The notes: generated by a model from the sequence alone, not told the origin. Positions 44,359 to 57,371 are shown, numbered from the stretch's first letter. The stretch is DNA of 64,000 nucleotides from Sambucus nigra (GCA_949130495.1 OX422219.1:263051111-263115110); one strand, 5' to 3'. Numbers and translations: made by a program.

Positions 44359-47269
44359 CCAGTCCCAAACCAAATTAAAATAAAATATACAGTTGGCTCA
44401 TTCTTAACATCACTGTTGAAAACATTTACAAATCACCCAATACCCAATTAAGTTGGTGTTAAAAACTTTCCAAATTTTAATTCAACAAAATTCATTTTTA
44501 GTTTACGAATACCACTACACATTTTATTCTACCACAATAATAACTGAACAAATAACTCAAAAGAATTTAAATGCAATTGGAATAAACCTTCCAAAATAAT
44601 TTCTCAATACAGCAAACCCAACAATAATAAATGTATTAAAATGACACGAATACAAGAATATTTTGACTCAGATAGAAAGGAGATAATTCAATTCCTCGGG
44701 GCGACATGACCTAAATAAAAGAACACTACATAATGTGAATAAAATGAAGATAGGCGTCTAAGCAATATTCCATATCTCCATATCTCGTCATAATCCTCTA
44801 AGGTTGGCGTCCCTACTGCTGGACACCTGATATAGAAGGTACAATAGAAAAGAGAATATGCAACGAAACGGGTCAGAGCCCGATATGAAAATAGTTTTGA
44901 AAATAGTAAGTGAAATATTGCAATTTTTATCACTTATAATATTCATGTTAGGTTATCGGACTCTCTCGTGAGATTCTCACCTCTCATCTATAGTGCACAC
45001 ATAACGTACCTCTAATAGGGCTCATGAATTCTAACCCAATTCTCCTCTCATCAGTTCTGATTCGCGAGACCGTATGTCCATTATTTAATTAAGATAACAT
45101 CTTCTTAATAATATAAGTCAATATGCATAACTCAATAATACTATGAAATTCCAAGCACTTACTATGATTAGAAACCATTTATCAATATTTATCTACTTAC
45201 GCAAGCATTAGAAGAATCCAAGGTATAGGTATGTATAAATCACATATACAATATATATACTAATCGGCACCTCACATAAAATCTATGGTGCTGGCATACT
45301 ATTCTATCAAGTCTCCGTATCACTCGTACTAAGGGAAATACTAGTTTGGAATCACTCTCGAACTGTATTAATACATAACACATACAAATGGAAGCGAAGC
45401 ATAGTTCCAAGTCACTAAGAGGTCAGCACATACCCTCACGTCTCTTAGGACCATCTGACTATCATACAGATAGCCTGTACCAAGGAATCCTACGTTCTAG
45501 GGTACGAGTCAATATCCCCCATAATGGTCCAATCGAGATGTTCCGGCACGAAAACCTCCGTGATAGCAAGTAGCGCGGGTACGATTATACACATAAATTA
45601 TCAATCATACAAATAGGCATTAACATCTACTTATATAATACTAGGAATGTATCCTATCCCCACGTACCCGTTGTATTTATTAGTACACTAGTACTTAACC
45701 TCATATAAATATTATGTAGTTGACACTCACAAAATAAACATCTCACTCTAATATAAGTTTCCCACATTAACCCAAGTCTTTATTTCAAAACCATTCCAAC
45801 CAAATTTATCCATCCTAATAATGAAGATATCTCTCACATAACATTTTATCTTCAATTATCTATAATTTTCCATCCTTGACCCAAGTATTCTATAATTTGG
45901 TTATTTTCCCAAAATGTATCAAAAGCTTATTTAGAACATAATTTTATATAATTCATTTCCCCCATAATCTTTTTCCCAATTAAATCCCACTCAAAAATAC
46001 ATTTCTCGAACCTCAAGTATAACCTAATGCTATTTCCTAAGTTTCATCATAATCAAATAATCATCAATAACGATTTCTAACAGTATGGGATTTAATCAAA
46101 CAATAAAGAGAAATATTTCAGTTTCTAGTGGTCGTCGATCAATTGACTATTTATGGTCGATCGATCGATCGATCAGTCGATCGATCGACATTCTTGGATC
46201 GGTCGATCAATCAACCAGTTCACAACCCAGATTCTGCCTTTTGTTCCTACGGGTTTAATACTTTAAAATCATCAAAACTCATTTAAATCAATCCCAAACT
46301 TCCTTTAATTCATCTAGAATGATATAACAAGGTATATGATCAACTAATGACAATCAAACAACCTAAAAATCATCAATTGGTTTAGATTCAATCCCTTTAT
46401 TCCCAGAAATTTCATAACTTTCTATTTTCCATTAAAACATGTAAACTCAGAATATCCCTATCATTTGAAGCCAAATTCTTGGGTTATGACTTTTATGCAA
46501 AAAGGATGTTATTCCATTTAGTCCTCATTTCAAATTCTTAATCTTATCTAGCATGTATATTATAAACTTCCAAATAGAACAACATATTCACTTGCCTTGG
46601 TAAAAAAAGGTTTGAACCTTTAGTGACGATTTCGTAGGTCTATCTTCCTTATCTCCGGTGACTTTTCGGTGGTGGTGCTAGTGGTAGAAGGTGGTTAGTC
46701 CTCCCTTATTTGCCCAAGAGTTTCTCCTTCTTTCCAAGCAATCTTCTCTTCTCCCCAAGAACCCTTTCACTCTCTCTCAAAAGGTGACCTCTCAATTTTT
46801 GTGTAGAAGAGAAAATGAAACTAAGTACCACTAATCTCCAAATCTTTATAATAAGAAAAAATATGAAATCACTATTCATCCTCCTATAAAAATGACCATA
46901 ATGCCCTTTTGGGGTGTCTTTTCATTTCCAAATGACACGAGACCCAAAACCAACATCCAAATAGACTTTTATGACTATTTCAACCCTTCCGGATGCAACG
47001 ACGCACTCGAAATGACTATAAGGTTGATGTAAAAATAAGTTTCCTATTTAATCTAACAAATTTGTCCCGACACGTCCCATACCGCGTCCCGACTAAAAAT
47101 TCAAATTACTGAATTAATAACTCATAACAATATCAATAACATCACCTTCATTTTAATATCCAAAAATTTGAATTTAAACCCAATGAATTAATTTATAATG
47201 AAATCCAATTAATCAATTAATTTAAAATATAACACATATTAAAAGTCATTAAAATTACGGGTTATTACA
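44359..47269 (-). repeat. Element G: minus-strand gypsy LTR in B's integrase, truncated by F
   Basis: On the minus strand it begins TGTAATAACCCGTAATTTT at 47269 and follows the A/B/E LTR plan: donor-like CCAAG|GCAAGTGAA (minus, at 46600-46588), TCGATCGA cluster (46131-46216), and near the end ACAGTGATGTTAAGAATGAG. The last 40 or so bases (the GTCACA end) are missing where F begins. The right side joins B integrase at CATGGACCC. No primer site or coding part of G is visible, so it is either a solo LTR or the rest was deleted with B's pol. Confidence 0.78.
46131..46216. repeat. TCGATCGA palindrome cluster in G LTR
   Basis: Four words: GTCGATCAATTGAC, GGTCGATCGATCGATCGATC, AGTCGATCGATCGAC and GATCGGTCGATCAATCAACC, with ten-base class spacers (TATTTATGG, ATTCTTG). 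The longest perfect (TCGA) run in the window is here. Confidence 0.88.
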
Positions 47270-47891
47270 CATGGACCCATTTGAGGCGTTGTATGGAAGA
47301 CCTTGTTCTCCCACTTGTTGCCTAGAGGTGGGGGACAAAAAGCTACTTGGGACAGAGGTGATTCAGGAGACGTCAGCTAGGATTGAGTTAATTAGGAGTC
47401 GCATACGGGTAGCCCAGGATAGGCAGAAAAGCTACGGCGATGCAAAGCGGTTCTTCAGGGAGTTTAGTGTGGGGGACCAAGTACTATTGTGAGTGTCTCC
47501 TATGAAAAGAGTGATGAGGTTCGCTAAGAAGAGGAATTCGGCACCCAAATACGCAGGACCATTTCCCATTATCGAGAGGATCGGACCGGTGGCATATAGA
47601 CTTGGGTTGCCAGAGCACTTGCACCGTATTCATGATTTATTCCACATCTCATCATTGAGGTGGTATATTCGAGATGAGTTGGTCCACACACATATTACGA
47701 TTGAGGAGATTGACTTTCAGCCCAATAGTTCTTATGATGAGTGACTTGTGGCTATCCTAGACCATTGCGAGAGAAAATTGAGGTCAAAGGTAGTTACACT
47801 CGTGCGGGTTCAGTTGGAGCATCATAATGTAGAGGAGTCTACTTGGGAGCGAGAGGAGGATATGCGTGAGAAGTATCCAGACTTATTTTAA
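47270..47891 (+). pseudogene. Element B integrase C-terminus and chromodomain-like end
   Basis: Resumes B after G. It starts MDPFEALYGRPC (E: MAPFEALYGRPC), then CLEVGDKKLLG, IELIRSRIRVAQDRQKSY, FSVGDQVLL; TGA at 47490-47492 for Arg; VSPMKRVMRFAKKR, YAGPFPIIERIGPVAYRLGL, IHDLFHISSLRWYIRDELVH; a TGA at 47742-47744; and RKLRSKVVTLVRVQ with HHNVEESTWEREEDMREKYP, the chromodomain-like end. The frame ends in TTTTAA. Everything upstream of MAPFEAL in pol is missing, and the joint coincides with the G LTR. Confidence 0.88.
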
Positions 47892-47933
47892 CGAGGTATG
47901 CTTTACTTTTCGAATTTCGGGGCAAAATTCCGT

Positions 47934-47948
47934 TATTAGGGGGAAGTA
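47934..47948 (+). other. Element B polypurine tract
   Basis: TATTAGGGGGAAGTA next to the 3' LTR, after a GGCAAAATTCCG block like E's. Confidence 0.85.
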
Positions 47949-50593
47949 TGTAACACCCCGTATTTTTATTTTATGAAATAATTAGGTGATTAATTATTAT
48001 TATTGGATTGATTAAATTAAAAATCTGAGAATTAATTGTTAATTAATCCAAATTAAAAATAATTATTAACTAGAGTGACAAGGGTTAATACTTATTGTTG
48101 AGAATTATGGAATATTACTGTGTGAATACGTAATACGAAGTTATGAAATTTTATAAATTGTCGAGAGTGGGAAAATACGACAGTTTGGTACATTAAGTCA
48201 GGACGTACGTGTGACCCGTGTCTGGACTAATTTAATGGATTAAAGAAGTAAATTATTTTTAAGTAACTCGTATGGTAATTTTGAGTGCGCCATTAATTTC
48301 GGAAGAGTCGAGATAGTCGAAAAAATCTATCCGAGCATAACTCAAGAACTCACACCAAAAACCTTACCAAAGCGTAGATTGGGAGACGACAAGCAAACCC
48401 ACACCAATTTTGACACCGAAATCCGAACATCATTTAAAGGCAACTGTTTATTACTTGCTTTCTTTTAGCACCATTTATGTTCATGTTGGTGTAGGATGTA
48501 TAAAACATGTTTCTACACGATTTTGAGGATATTAGGAAAGATGAATTCTTAATCTGATATGAAAGTATGAATAGATTGATATATCCATTTATGTAGAGGA
48601 AACATTTATGAAATCGGGTTTTGATTAGTTAAATTGGGGATTTTGGATTTTATCAATGAACTATGTTGATTTAATGCTTCTAAGTTAGGGGAAATCATTT
48701 ATACATGTTAGAACATCAATCAGGAGTGCTGTTTTCGTGTTTGGGTTGAAAAAATTGGAGGTTTTAGGACTGAAATTCATAGGTAGAAGAAGAAGTAGCG
48801 GGAAAATGTAAGAGGCCTGGGCAAACTAGAGAAATGCTCAATCTCGTTTGCATGAGATTGAGTCTGGTTCAAACGAGACAGGGTCTCGCGCGATGTCATT
48901 CGAATGACATCAGGTTTGGTTTGAATGACAGTTCCAAATTTGGAAAATTCCCAATTAAATCCAACTTCAGTTACGCGATTATTTTGAGGGAGGGAGAACT
49001 GCCAGTTGAGGTTGTGTAGTCTAGTGATGAATTAATTGGGAAATATTCCTAGGATAACACTTTAAAATTTGGATAGGTGAAATAACCTTTGGAATTGCGA
49101 GAGAGTGAATAATCGAGTTAATTACATAATAAGTAGTAATGAGAAGAATACTAACTATGGAAAAATACATGTAAGGTTTGGGTATTTTAATACGATGCGG
49201 GAATGACTATTATATGAATATTATTATTGTGTGTATTGCATACCTACGCTGCTTGCTATCGGGGGGAGGTTTTCACGTAGTGGACAGTCTTATCATGGGT
49301 GACCCAATGGGGGTATTTCACTTGTACCCAGAGTATATTAACTTGGCTACGTGCTATCTGAGATGTAGGATAGTTTCGATGGTTGAATGGGAGCGTAGGT
49401 ATGTGCGTGACCCATTTGGTTGGGGAGTATACTCGCCTACAATATTTGTGTTTTGAATTTGTGGTTCGTGAGAGATTGAACCATTCGTCCTTTATGCAGT
49501 GATTGATGCACTGGGACAAGATAACAGAGTACGCATTGCGCCAAGAGATGTTAACCTAAGGGTGCAGGACTTATATATACATATGTATAGGGATGTTATG
49601 ACTATGTATGTATATATGTACTTGTGGTTAAATTGTACTATGTGAAATTGGTAGGTATGGTAATACTGATAATTAAATAAAATCTGGTGAGTAAAACATT
49701 AACTATTAGAACAGTGGGTACGAAATGTGGTTTCGGGGATAAAATGATTTTTATAGCGTATTGTAAGGGCGATATGGGTTACACTTTTAAGACATAATTA
49801 GAAGTATAAGTCTATGACCTAGTTGGTAACATTATGGGTAATTAGGTTAGAATAGACATACGTTAGGCATACACAATAGTGAAGAGGTGAGAATCTCATG
49901 TGAGAGTTCGAAACTAACATGCACATAATATTTCCATTATTGCAGTTTTAAATGCATGCTTTAACAAATATTTTTTACAACTTGTGATCTAACCCATTTC
50001 TTTCTATTCTTCTCTCTTTTGCTATATATATATATATATTATTTATCAGGTGTCCAGCCATAGGGTTACTAGAATTAGACGCGTGGATCATTTAGCGAGC
50101 TGCAACGATTTTGGGAGTTACAGGTCTTTCCACTTAGACGCCTCTATCAGTTCTTTCTCTTTCTCTTCCTTTTCAAACTTTTATCTTAGGGCTTGTTTCA
50201 TCCATCCTCGGTAATTTTATCAGAGATTTTAATAAGTTTACTTTATTAGTTTATTTCTGTTACACTTGTGGATTTTCTGGTTTGTAGGTTTTAGACTTGG
50301 AACTGGAATGTTTTATCGAGTCTGATTTATTTCAGTATTTGATTCATATCCATTATTCATCATATTTATGCGGAATGTAATTATCTTACATCTTAAAGAA
50401 TGGAAATTTATTAATGGATTAATTGGGTATAATTAAATGGGAAAATGTTTTGACACTTAGCTTAATTATTTATTAGGTGATTAATAATATTAAATGTTTT
50501 CGACAGTGATGCTAAGAATGAACCCACCGAAGATGTTATTTTAGTTTTAACAAAGGACTAATCACCCGGTATTTAATTAGGCGAGGTGTCACA
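47949..50593 (+). repeat. Element B 3' LTR
   Basis: Uninterrupted 2.65-kb LTR. Compared with the 5' LTR it lacks part of the purine-rich leader: after GAAAAAATCTATCCGAGC it passes straight to ATAACTCAAGAACTC near 48336, whereas the 5' LTR has about 200 bp more (6170-6390). The array at 48837-48930 is decayed. The TA repeat is at about 50021-50038. It ends GGTGTCACA before ACTCT. Confidence 0.9.
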
Positions 50594-50598
50594 ACTCT

Positions 50599-52257
50599 TC
50601 GAAGCCTCCATCATAATATCATACAAATACGAGCTCGACCCTCTCTCGGGTGAGGCATCGCTAAAATAACACATCATGCCTGGGAATAGTGAACACGATA
50701 ACCTTGCACTAACTGAGCACTATTGTACCGACCATCACTATCAAGTCCATACACAGGATACTATCGTACTCGTATAACACATCACTAGAATGAATAATTC
50801 TTATTAAGTGTTTCTCCATTGTCAACACCCGCTCCCTTGCGGATGAAACTAAGGATAACCCCACTACCCAACGAAAAACTATATACACATAATAATGTTA
50901 TCGATATAACCTATAAACTCGTCTCACAAGCGAATATAGTGATAACAAAATCCTATGACTCACTTATCTCACAGAAAACATACCTCATTCACTCGAGGAT
51001 AAAACTAATACCTCCACCTTGCCAACCGCGTTGGCTGTTAAAATAGTTCTTGGACATTACACGCTTATCCCAACTGAACCCAAAGACTATTTTAATAATT
51101 TCCCCGACTGGGCACCACGCTCCTGTCTTTTTTCCTCTCTTCGGCCAAGATCAATGCATGTGGCCATACTCTCTACATAAAAATATCTCTCTACATAATC
51201 CCCTATTCTTGGCCACACTGACCGTATTAGGGTTATCCGTCTCTCGATCTTCGGTACCTTTAACCCTAATGGCTACCCTCATTATTCCCTTAGCTCTGCT
51301 AGACCTAAGGAAGCATATTGTTGGTCTTACCAATCCGACTGAGTCCACCATCACTCGATAAGAATTCCATTATCTGCATCATTTAAATGGGTCCCCTAAT
51401 GGGTTTCCTCCTATGGTGTTTTACTAGCACCATTTCATCCAATCTTAACCTCCTAACTAAATTCTTCAATTCTTTTAGCTTCATTCACATAGAAGCATTA
51501 GTCTCATCAATATACATAGGTTGTCCATGCAAAAAAATTCCCATAAGTACTGGGAACTCCTACTCGTGAGCCCATTCTTCAATCTTACGGACTCTTTTCT
51601 CTATTGTACCTACCTTATTGGGTACAGAGTTTCATCAACCAAATAATGCTTTTCTCACACTTGGCCTCTACCCGATACTCATGTGATAAGTTCAGAAAAT
51701 TTTCCAATTTTTCACTTCTGAGCATTACCACACCCGATCATAAGTTAATTGCCATGGATTTCCTTTTCTAATGGCCGACACATACAACATCTGCACTTAG
51801 CAAACTTTAGCAAACGGTACTCTTCAAGGCCCCTCTAAATTTCTCCCATTTTAACTGCACTGGTCAAGTCTACTTTGGTACCACTTTCAGCCATAGCAGT
51901 ACTGGGAAAATCTCTTGTACCCTAACAGTCATTGCAGCATCAACTGCCAAAGAATTATTAGGGTGACCTCGACTAAGGTCATTATACCCATAATATTGCA
52001 TAGTTCCAACTGAGCCCCTCTTCCTACTATCCTCCTAACAGTCTTCACTGGTTGTCCTTCATTGTTTGACTTACGCAGCACACCCGAACGTGCACAAGAT
52101 TCGCTAAAAATATACATCATACCAGGAGAACAAAATATCATAATAGGAATCAACAATCCTAAGCATAGGGCTCTATATCCAATACAGAGCAACTCTGAAA
52201 ATGTAGTATGCCTGCACAAATCCTATGGACACTAGAACCTGATGCTCTGATACTATC
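50599..52257 (-). pseudogene. Element A gag-protease remnant
   Basis: Minus-strand interior of A next to its 5' LTR. After the primer site a short leader ends TTTTTAG, where E has TTTTAG directly before the gag ATG; in A the ATG is gone. A gag zinc-knuckle-like CREYGHMH ends the minus frame 51151-51354. The segment nearest B (about 50600-50720) is collinear with E's protease-RT linker: the ATTCCCAGGC and GCGATGCCTC blocks match E's ATTCCGGGGC and GCGATGCCTC. B therefore landed in the protease-RT linker. Stops and frameshifts run throughout, and no function is expected. Confidence 0.65.
52244..52255 (-). other. Element A primer binding site (tRNA-iMet type)
   Basis: The minus strand reads TAGTATCAGAGC, two bases from the LTR end, with GATCAGG-like sequence and TTCTAGTGTCC following as in B and E. 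It differs by one G-to-A change from TGGTATCAGAGC, the usual site complementary to the 3' end of initiator methionine tRNA. Confidence 0.85.
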
Positions 52258-55225
52258 TGTGACACCCTACCTAATTAAATCTTGAGTGATCAATCTAAAT
52301 TAAATTAAAATGGGTTTCTCAGTTGGTTCATTCTTAGCATAACTGTCGAAAACTTTTTAATTACTAATCACCTAAGTGAAATTAGACCAGTGCCAAATTT
52401 TATCTTTTATTAACCCAAAACAATTTACTCATGCGAAAATAATAGATAAACATTCACACTGTACAATAATTCAAACCATCACGTAATATATGAAGAACAA
52501 AGTCTTGATGAGTCAACAATCGGCTAAAATCCAAAACGGATAAATGAAACCAATATAATCCAAAACTGAATATCTGAAATAAAGACAATGGACAACATGT
52601 CCCAATAAAGAGTACTGAAAGAGATCCTACACTAGATTTGAAAGAAAGAATCGTCTATGCAAAGTCCTGCCAGCCTCCACAATGCTGGACACCTAAAAGG
52701 TTTTAAAAATATTTTGATAGCAAGAGTTAGCACTCCAAACTTTTTGAAAATATTTAACAAGTGTTTATCATAATAAGATGAGTTATTGACTATACATGTT
52801 AATATTTTGTACACTCTCTTGAGGAACATTACCCCTCATCTATAGTTTATGCCTAATGTCCTATACTTATCCCACCTAGCTGTACTACCCAAGCTAACTA
52901 GACTATAACATTCAACTGAACTTATCTACACAACTAAGTTCCTATACCGCCCATACAGTATATTAACAGTAACAAATCTCATATGTTATATACTTAGATA
53001 ACTTGTCACATATTGTTATCTCTTGCTTTTAAAATTAAGCCTCACTACTTAATTTTCTTAAGATAATCCTTATCTATCATTTAATTCTTCTAATTAAGTC
53101 TCTCTACTTAATTTACTTTTAGATGTATGCACGTCATCTAATTTCTACTATCCCATATAAGTAGATTATCATACAGTATATATTTCACACACAATATATA
53201 CTTATAAATTCCTTCATTACTAATATCTCCTCTTAACACACAACAAGGACTCTTGGTTCAGAATGGTCCATCGACACCAAGTAAAAGGATTGGTTCGAAA
53301 AATCACCTCGACCCCACTCATGAAATTTTATACATGTATTAGTTCGGAACTCTTTCATCATGACCCCAAATCATTGTTCCCATATATTAGTTCGGAATCC
53401 TACCTCGACCTTAATATAGGCAAATATACTTTAGGTATTCTCTCCACATAGGTATCGATATAATTTAGTAGGTATACACACAACCTAATAATCATGATCG
53501 TACGTAATATTTATCTCGGATATTCACCGTACTCTTTAGATTACATTATTTTCACATACTAGTTAGGAATCCTACCTCGACCCTAGTATAATCAAATGTA
53601 CTTTAGGTATTCACTCCACGTAAGTATCGATATCATTTAGTAGGTATACACACAACCTAATAATCATGCTCGTACGTAATATTTCTCTCGAATATTCACC
53701 GTACTTATTAATTTACGATTTATCTCATTATAAAATTTTAATTGAGTATTCACACAACTCTAAGGGCCCTAGTTACCCCTCCATTCAATTCAGTAGTTAC
53801 GTTATTTCTAACCTACTGGTATACTCCTTGGAATGAGGTTTCTCTCTCAGTAACTAAAATCCCAAATTCCTGAAGCACTACTCGAATTGTTTATCCTCGT
53901 CGGTCCATCTCTTCAAATCTTGCACTTAATGGTTATAACGGACCCCCACTATACACCTATTGGTACTCTCTAAGTCCCTACATATGTACAATATCATCAT
54001 TAATGTTCCCTTCAAGCGTCGGAAATTGAATAGAATTCCACCAACGAAAGAGCTCAAAATCAGCCTAGGTCGATCGATCGACATTCATCAGTCGATCGGT
54101 CGATCGAGCAAGTGCAAGTGAAGTTTGTCTTCTTCACGCGTTTTCTCACTATTTCCAAATATCCAACTCACATGATATCACACCAAACTTGCAACCCATG
54201 ATTCCTAACCATTTCCACATACTCTAGGATGATTTCCAATGATTTAAACATCATAAATTTTCACAAATTTAGCCCAGAATAATTCAAATTCTCTAATTAT
54301 TCAAGAACCCTAAAGGTATGTTCTTCCCATATTTTAAATCATAAACACAGATATTAATTCCAATTAACAATCATAAATCCTCTGATTTTTAATACTCATC
54401 ATATATAAATCTAATCACATGTTATTTCTACGCAAACATGCCATTAATCAATTCTTTTTCTACAAGAATATTCATCAAAATCAATTATTCATAAATCCTA
54501 CGCATGGATATTATAAATCAAATTAATTTGCAAATAACCGCTTGCCTTATTCAGAGATGATTTGATTTCGTGATTTCTATTGGTGATTGATTGTCTTTCT
54601 CCTCCAATCTTCCTTCCCAACTAGTTTGTGGTGCAAGAACCCCTTTGAATCCTTCCTAATTCTTCATTAAGCTTTGAGAATTGTTTCTCCCTTCTCTCTA
54701 ATGGATTTTAAGTGTTTTTCTCTCCTCTAGCCCTAGCCTCCAACTCTTATAATCTTATTTAGATTTTTTAAACTCGTAGGTCTCCTCACCCGCATATGCC
54801 AAAGTACTAAAATGCCCCCGTATGGTCCCGGTATAGCCCAAAAATGACCCGGTACCCGACTAGTACCCCCAAGTATACCATTTTGAATATTTTGACCCGT
54901 TCAGACTCATCCATGATCTCAAAATTATCATTTGAGTCACTGAAATATATTTCTCATTTCTCACCTCAAAATAGTCTACACGCGACTCCCGATGAGAAAA
55001 TAACAAATACGCCCATATCACTCGTTATCACATATATCAATATTTACTATTGACACACATAGTAAATTTCATAATATAATATTAATCAGTCTATGTCTAT
55101 CGATTAATATTTAACCATCACATTTGTTATTTAATCACATTAAATGACGTCACACATGAAACTTAACTAAAACCTATTTTCCCAATTAATTAAATCATAA
55201 ATATGTAGAAATACGGGGTATTTCA
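52258..55225 (-). repeat. Element A 5' LTR
   Basis: Pairs with 537-3621. Relative to that copy it lacks about 50 bp after CACAATGCTG (near 52690) and about 45 bp in the TTCGGAA...CTCGACCCC array (near 53295). The second loss has its ends in two neighbouring GGTTC(G/A)GAA repeats, as expected of slippage or recombination between units. It keeps the 175-bp tandem duplication and the TCGATCGA cluster (54067-54108). The minus strand has a donor-like AAG|GCAAGCG (near 54545), which is AAG|GAAAGTG in the other LTR. Confidence 0.9.
54067..54108. repeat. TCGATCGA palindrome cluster in A 5' LTR
   Basis: GGTCGATCGATCGAC, then about ten bases, then AGTCGATCGGTCGATCGAG. The words differ from those at 2441-2481 by single-base changes inside them, while the spacing is kept. 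Confidence 0.85.
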
Positions 55226-55597
55226 ACTTGGACTTTTATTTGGCAACCAATGGAATCCTAATGGCCCTTTAGGGACTCTTTATGGGGATATAACCATCTA
55301 TGATGCTGCTAGCAACCATAAAGCAAAAGTGGCTACTTTTATTTTGAAAAATGAGTGGGCATGGCCATCAAATGTTACTTAGTAACTAAATTAAATAAAG
55401 CATGTCATCCTACCTCAGATCAATCCTCTAAATGAATATAAAACAATTTGACTGCTTATGAACAATAGGGGTTTCTCTACAAAATCTTCTTGGAACTCCT
55501 CTCGAACTCAAGTACTTGCTGTAACGTGGGCTAAGTTGGTCTGGAAACGAATAAATATGCAAAAATTCTCTTTTATCCTTTGGCTGATTTGCAAAGA
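55226..55597 (+). pseudogene. LINE fragment, right part (zf-RVT region)
   Basis: Continuation of the LINE interrupted at 536. It reads roughly WNPNGPLGTLYGD, then IYDAASNHKAKVA and NEWAWP, followed further on by a segment like VTWAKLVWKR and FSFILWLIC. This is the usual order in the C-terminal zinc-binding (zf-RVT) part of plant L1 ORF2. Several stops show it is dead. The similarity stops abruptly near 55597, where the LTR of element I begins, so I probably inserted into the same LINE; its other end is outside the window. Confidence 0.8.
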
Positions 55598-57207
55598 TGT
55601 GATCGATATTAACGACAAGACTTATTGATTAGACATACATTCTTTGTATTTATTCAGTTAATTTAGAGGCTTTAATCATATTATGCAGTGTAAATTGAGT
55701 TGATTTATCTCATATTATTGCTACTGACCTTCTCTATGTAGTGCAACGAGTTTCGTGTATTTCTCGTATATTTTGCAGGCATTTTACACAAGTGAAGAAA
55801 AGAGAAAACTCAAACTTAAGAAAGTTACAAGTGAGGTAAAGTCAAGGGAAAAACAATAATTTTACACCAGAAATTGAGACACGGAACCTAAAGGAAAGTT
55901 GAAGACCTAGAGTCCACAAGCGCGTAGGAAGAAATAACATCTAAATCCGAGAACCAGGTGAAAAGTTATGGATCTTTGAAGTTGATAAGAAATCAAGGAG
56001 AAAAAGGAAGAAAAATAATAGTCACAGAACCGAACTAATTGAGACTTCACCGAACCGATCCCTAACACTAGGAGGACAGAACCGAACTGATAGCAAAGCA
56101 TCCGGACTGGTCCCCTCAACTCAAATACACTGGATCGGTTCACCCATTAAAGAAGCAGAAGACGGACCGGTTCGGTTGGACGGAATTCAAAATTTTCTTT
56201 TCTCTAAAAAAGAATTTTGCATGGTTCAAACTCTAAATATAACGTGATGTATTTATTTCGTTGTCATACCAGATATTATAGATATTCTTTTTAGTTATTT
56301 TGTAGAGGGTATTGAAGCCAAGAAGTGTAGGATTCATATTGTTCAAGAATTTGTTCATACTTTTTCATTAATTCAAGGCTTCTATTCATTCAAAGTAATT
56401 TCCTCTTTATTTTTTCTAATTGCTTTCATATTTGTTGTAGGTAATTCATTCTTCTTATTTAGAACCCTTCAGTGCATGTTTAATTTTACCTTTCACGCAA
56501 TTATGATTTCATGCATCATAGAATCCTTGGTTAATTGTAGTTTCATCATGTCTAGCTAGATTTCTAAGGATTGGAATGCATGAACCCAATCCGATATGGT
56601 TCGCATGGAAATAAAAGTAATTCTCTGAATTAAATTAATGATTGAATCGTGTTGATTAGTTATTAGAACCTTCGTAGGGCTTTTAACCTCGTTTGCCCTA
56701 GGTCACCGAGGTGGTTAAGAGTGCGACGCGCGACGTGTGTGTCAACTATGCCGGCATCGCTTTATTTCCATTCTTTATTATATATGATTAGAATTTGTAC
56801 CCTCATATATGTAATGCTTGAAATTAATAAAGTATGGGTTTGATTAATTATTTAATTTACAATTATTTTTTTATCTAGTAAACATACTAGGGCCGGGGGA
56901 TTGTAGTCCAACCTATTTGTCTCATTCATATTTATTCAGTGTTAGTTAGTTTACTCCTGCATACGTAGTTTGATCATTAATTTAATTAATTTGCATTTTT
57001 TTAGTGGATATAAAATTAAAATCAATCATATTTTCCTTTCCTTGTTCTGAGTCAAGTTAGGAATAATCATCTTACCTATTGTCGTCACGTTCTACGTCAT
57101 ATTTCCCGGAGGATTCGACCCCATCTTACCGAGTTTATTACTTACGCAACCGATTTGCAATTGAACCATAATTAGCATGCACTAGAGACACATTTTGAGT
57201 TGCGTCA
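55598..57207 (+). repeat. Element I 5' LTR
   Basis: Putative LTR from TGTGATCGATATT to TTGCGTCA, about 1.6 kb, with the ACCGAAC/GGTTCGG word cluster at 56027-56181. No second copy lies in the window to prove the ends. No protein-coding feature was recognised; the minus frame 55907-56143 crosses the word cluster and is chance. Confidence 0.7.
56027..56181. repeat. ACCGAAC / GGTTCGG word cluster in I LTR
   Basis: Words such as GAACCGAACTAATT, CACCGAACCGATCC, CCGGACTGGTCC, GGATCGGTTCACC and GGACCGGTTCGGTTGG occur on both strands, so the segment is rich in inverted repeats. Similar words recur at 63148-63230 between pol and the last reading frame. Confidence 0.75.
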
Positions 57208-57213
57208 AGTTTT

Positions 57214-57229
57214 TGGCGTCATTTTCGGG
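57214..57229 (+). other. Element I primer binding site (decayed tRNA-Asp type)
   Basis: TGGCGTCATTTTCGGG, next to the LTR end, resembles the tRNA-Asp site TGGCGCCGTTGCCGGGG with four changes. Confidence 0.65.
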
Positions 57230-57371
57230 TAATTAGGTAGACCTTTAGGTTAGGTCGATTTAATCCAAAATTGATTCCAAATCTTAAAATTCCAAAAAAA
57301 AATTATAAAATCATAAATCCAAAAAAAAAAATCAGAAAAGAATTTTTTTTAACATCTCTCAAAGTCCTTTC

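Larger units (their letters stand above)
5785..50593 (+). mobile_element. Element B: Ty3/gypsy LTR retrotransposon, split by C, D/E/H, F and G
   Basis: Plus-strand gypsy element inserted in the protease-RT linker of A. Target duplication ACTCT (5780-5784 and 50594-50598). The 5' LTR is 5785-17598, interrupted by C; the 3' LTR is 47949-50593. Its own surviving coding parts are a broken gag (17786-18557) and the integrase end with chromodomain (47270-47891). Protease, RT, RNase H and the integrase core are absent, so a large deletion or replacement accompanied the insertions that now occupy 18558-47269. Confidence 0.9.
537..55225 (-). mobile_element. Element A: Ty3/gypsy LTR retrotransposon, outermost, split by B
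   Basis: Oldest LTR element of the stack, on the minus strand. Paired LTRs lie at 537-3621 and 52258-55225, bounded by the target duplication ACTTG (532-536 and 55226-55230), and both run TG...CA. On the minus strand the LTR starts TGTAATACCCCGT or TGAAATACCCCGT and ends with GTCACA. A tRNA-iMet-type primer site abuts the right LTR and a polypurine tract abuts the left one, which fixes the orientation. The interior was cut by B at 5785-50593. Rejoined, the interior is only about 3.8 kb, against about 4.9 kb in E, and is full of stops. Confidence 0.9.
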
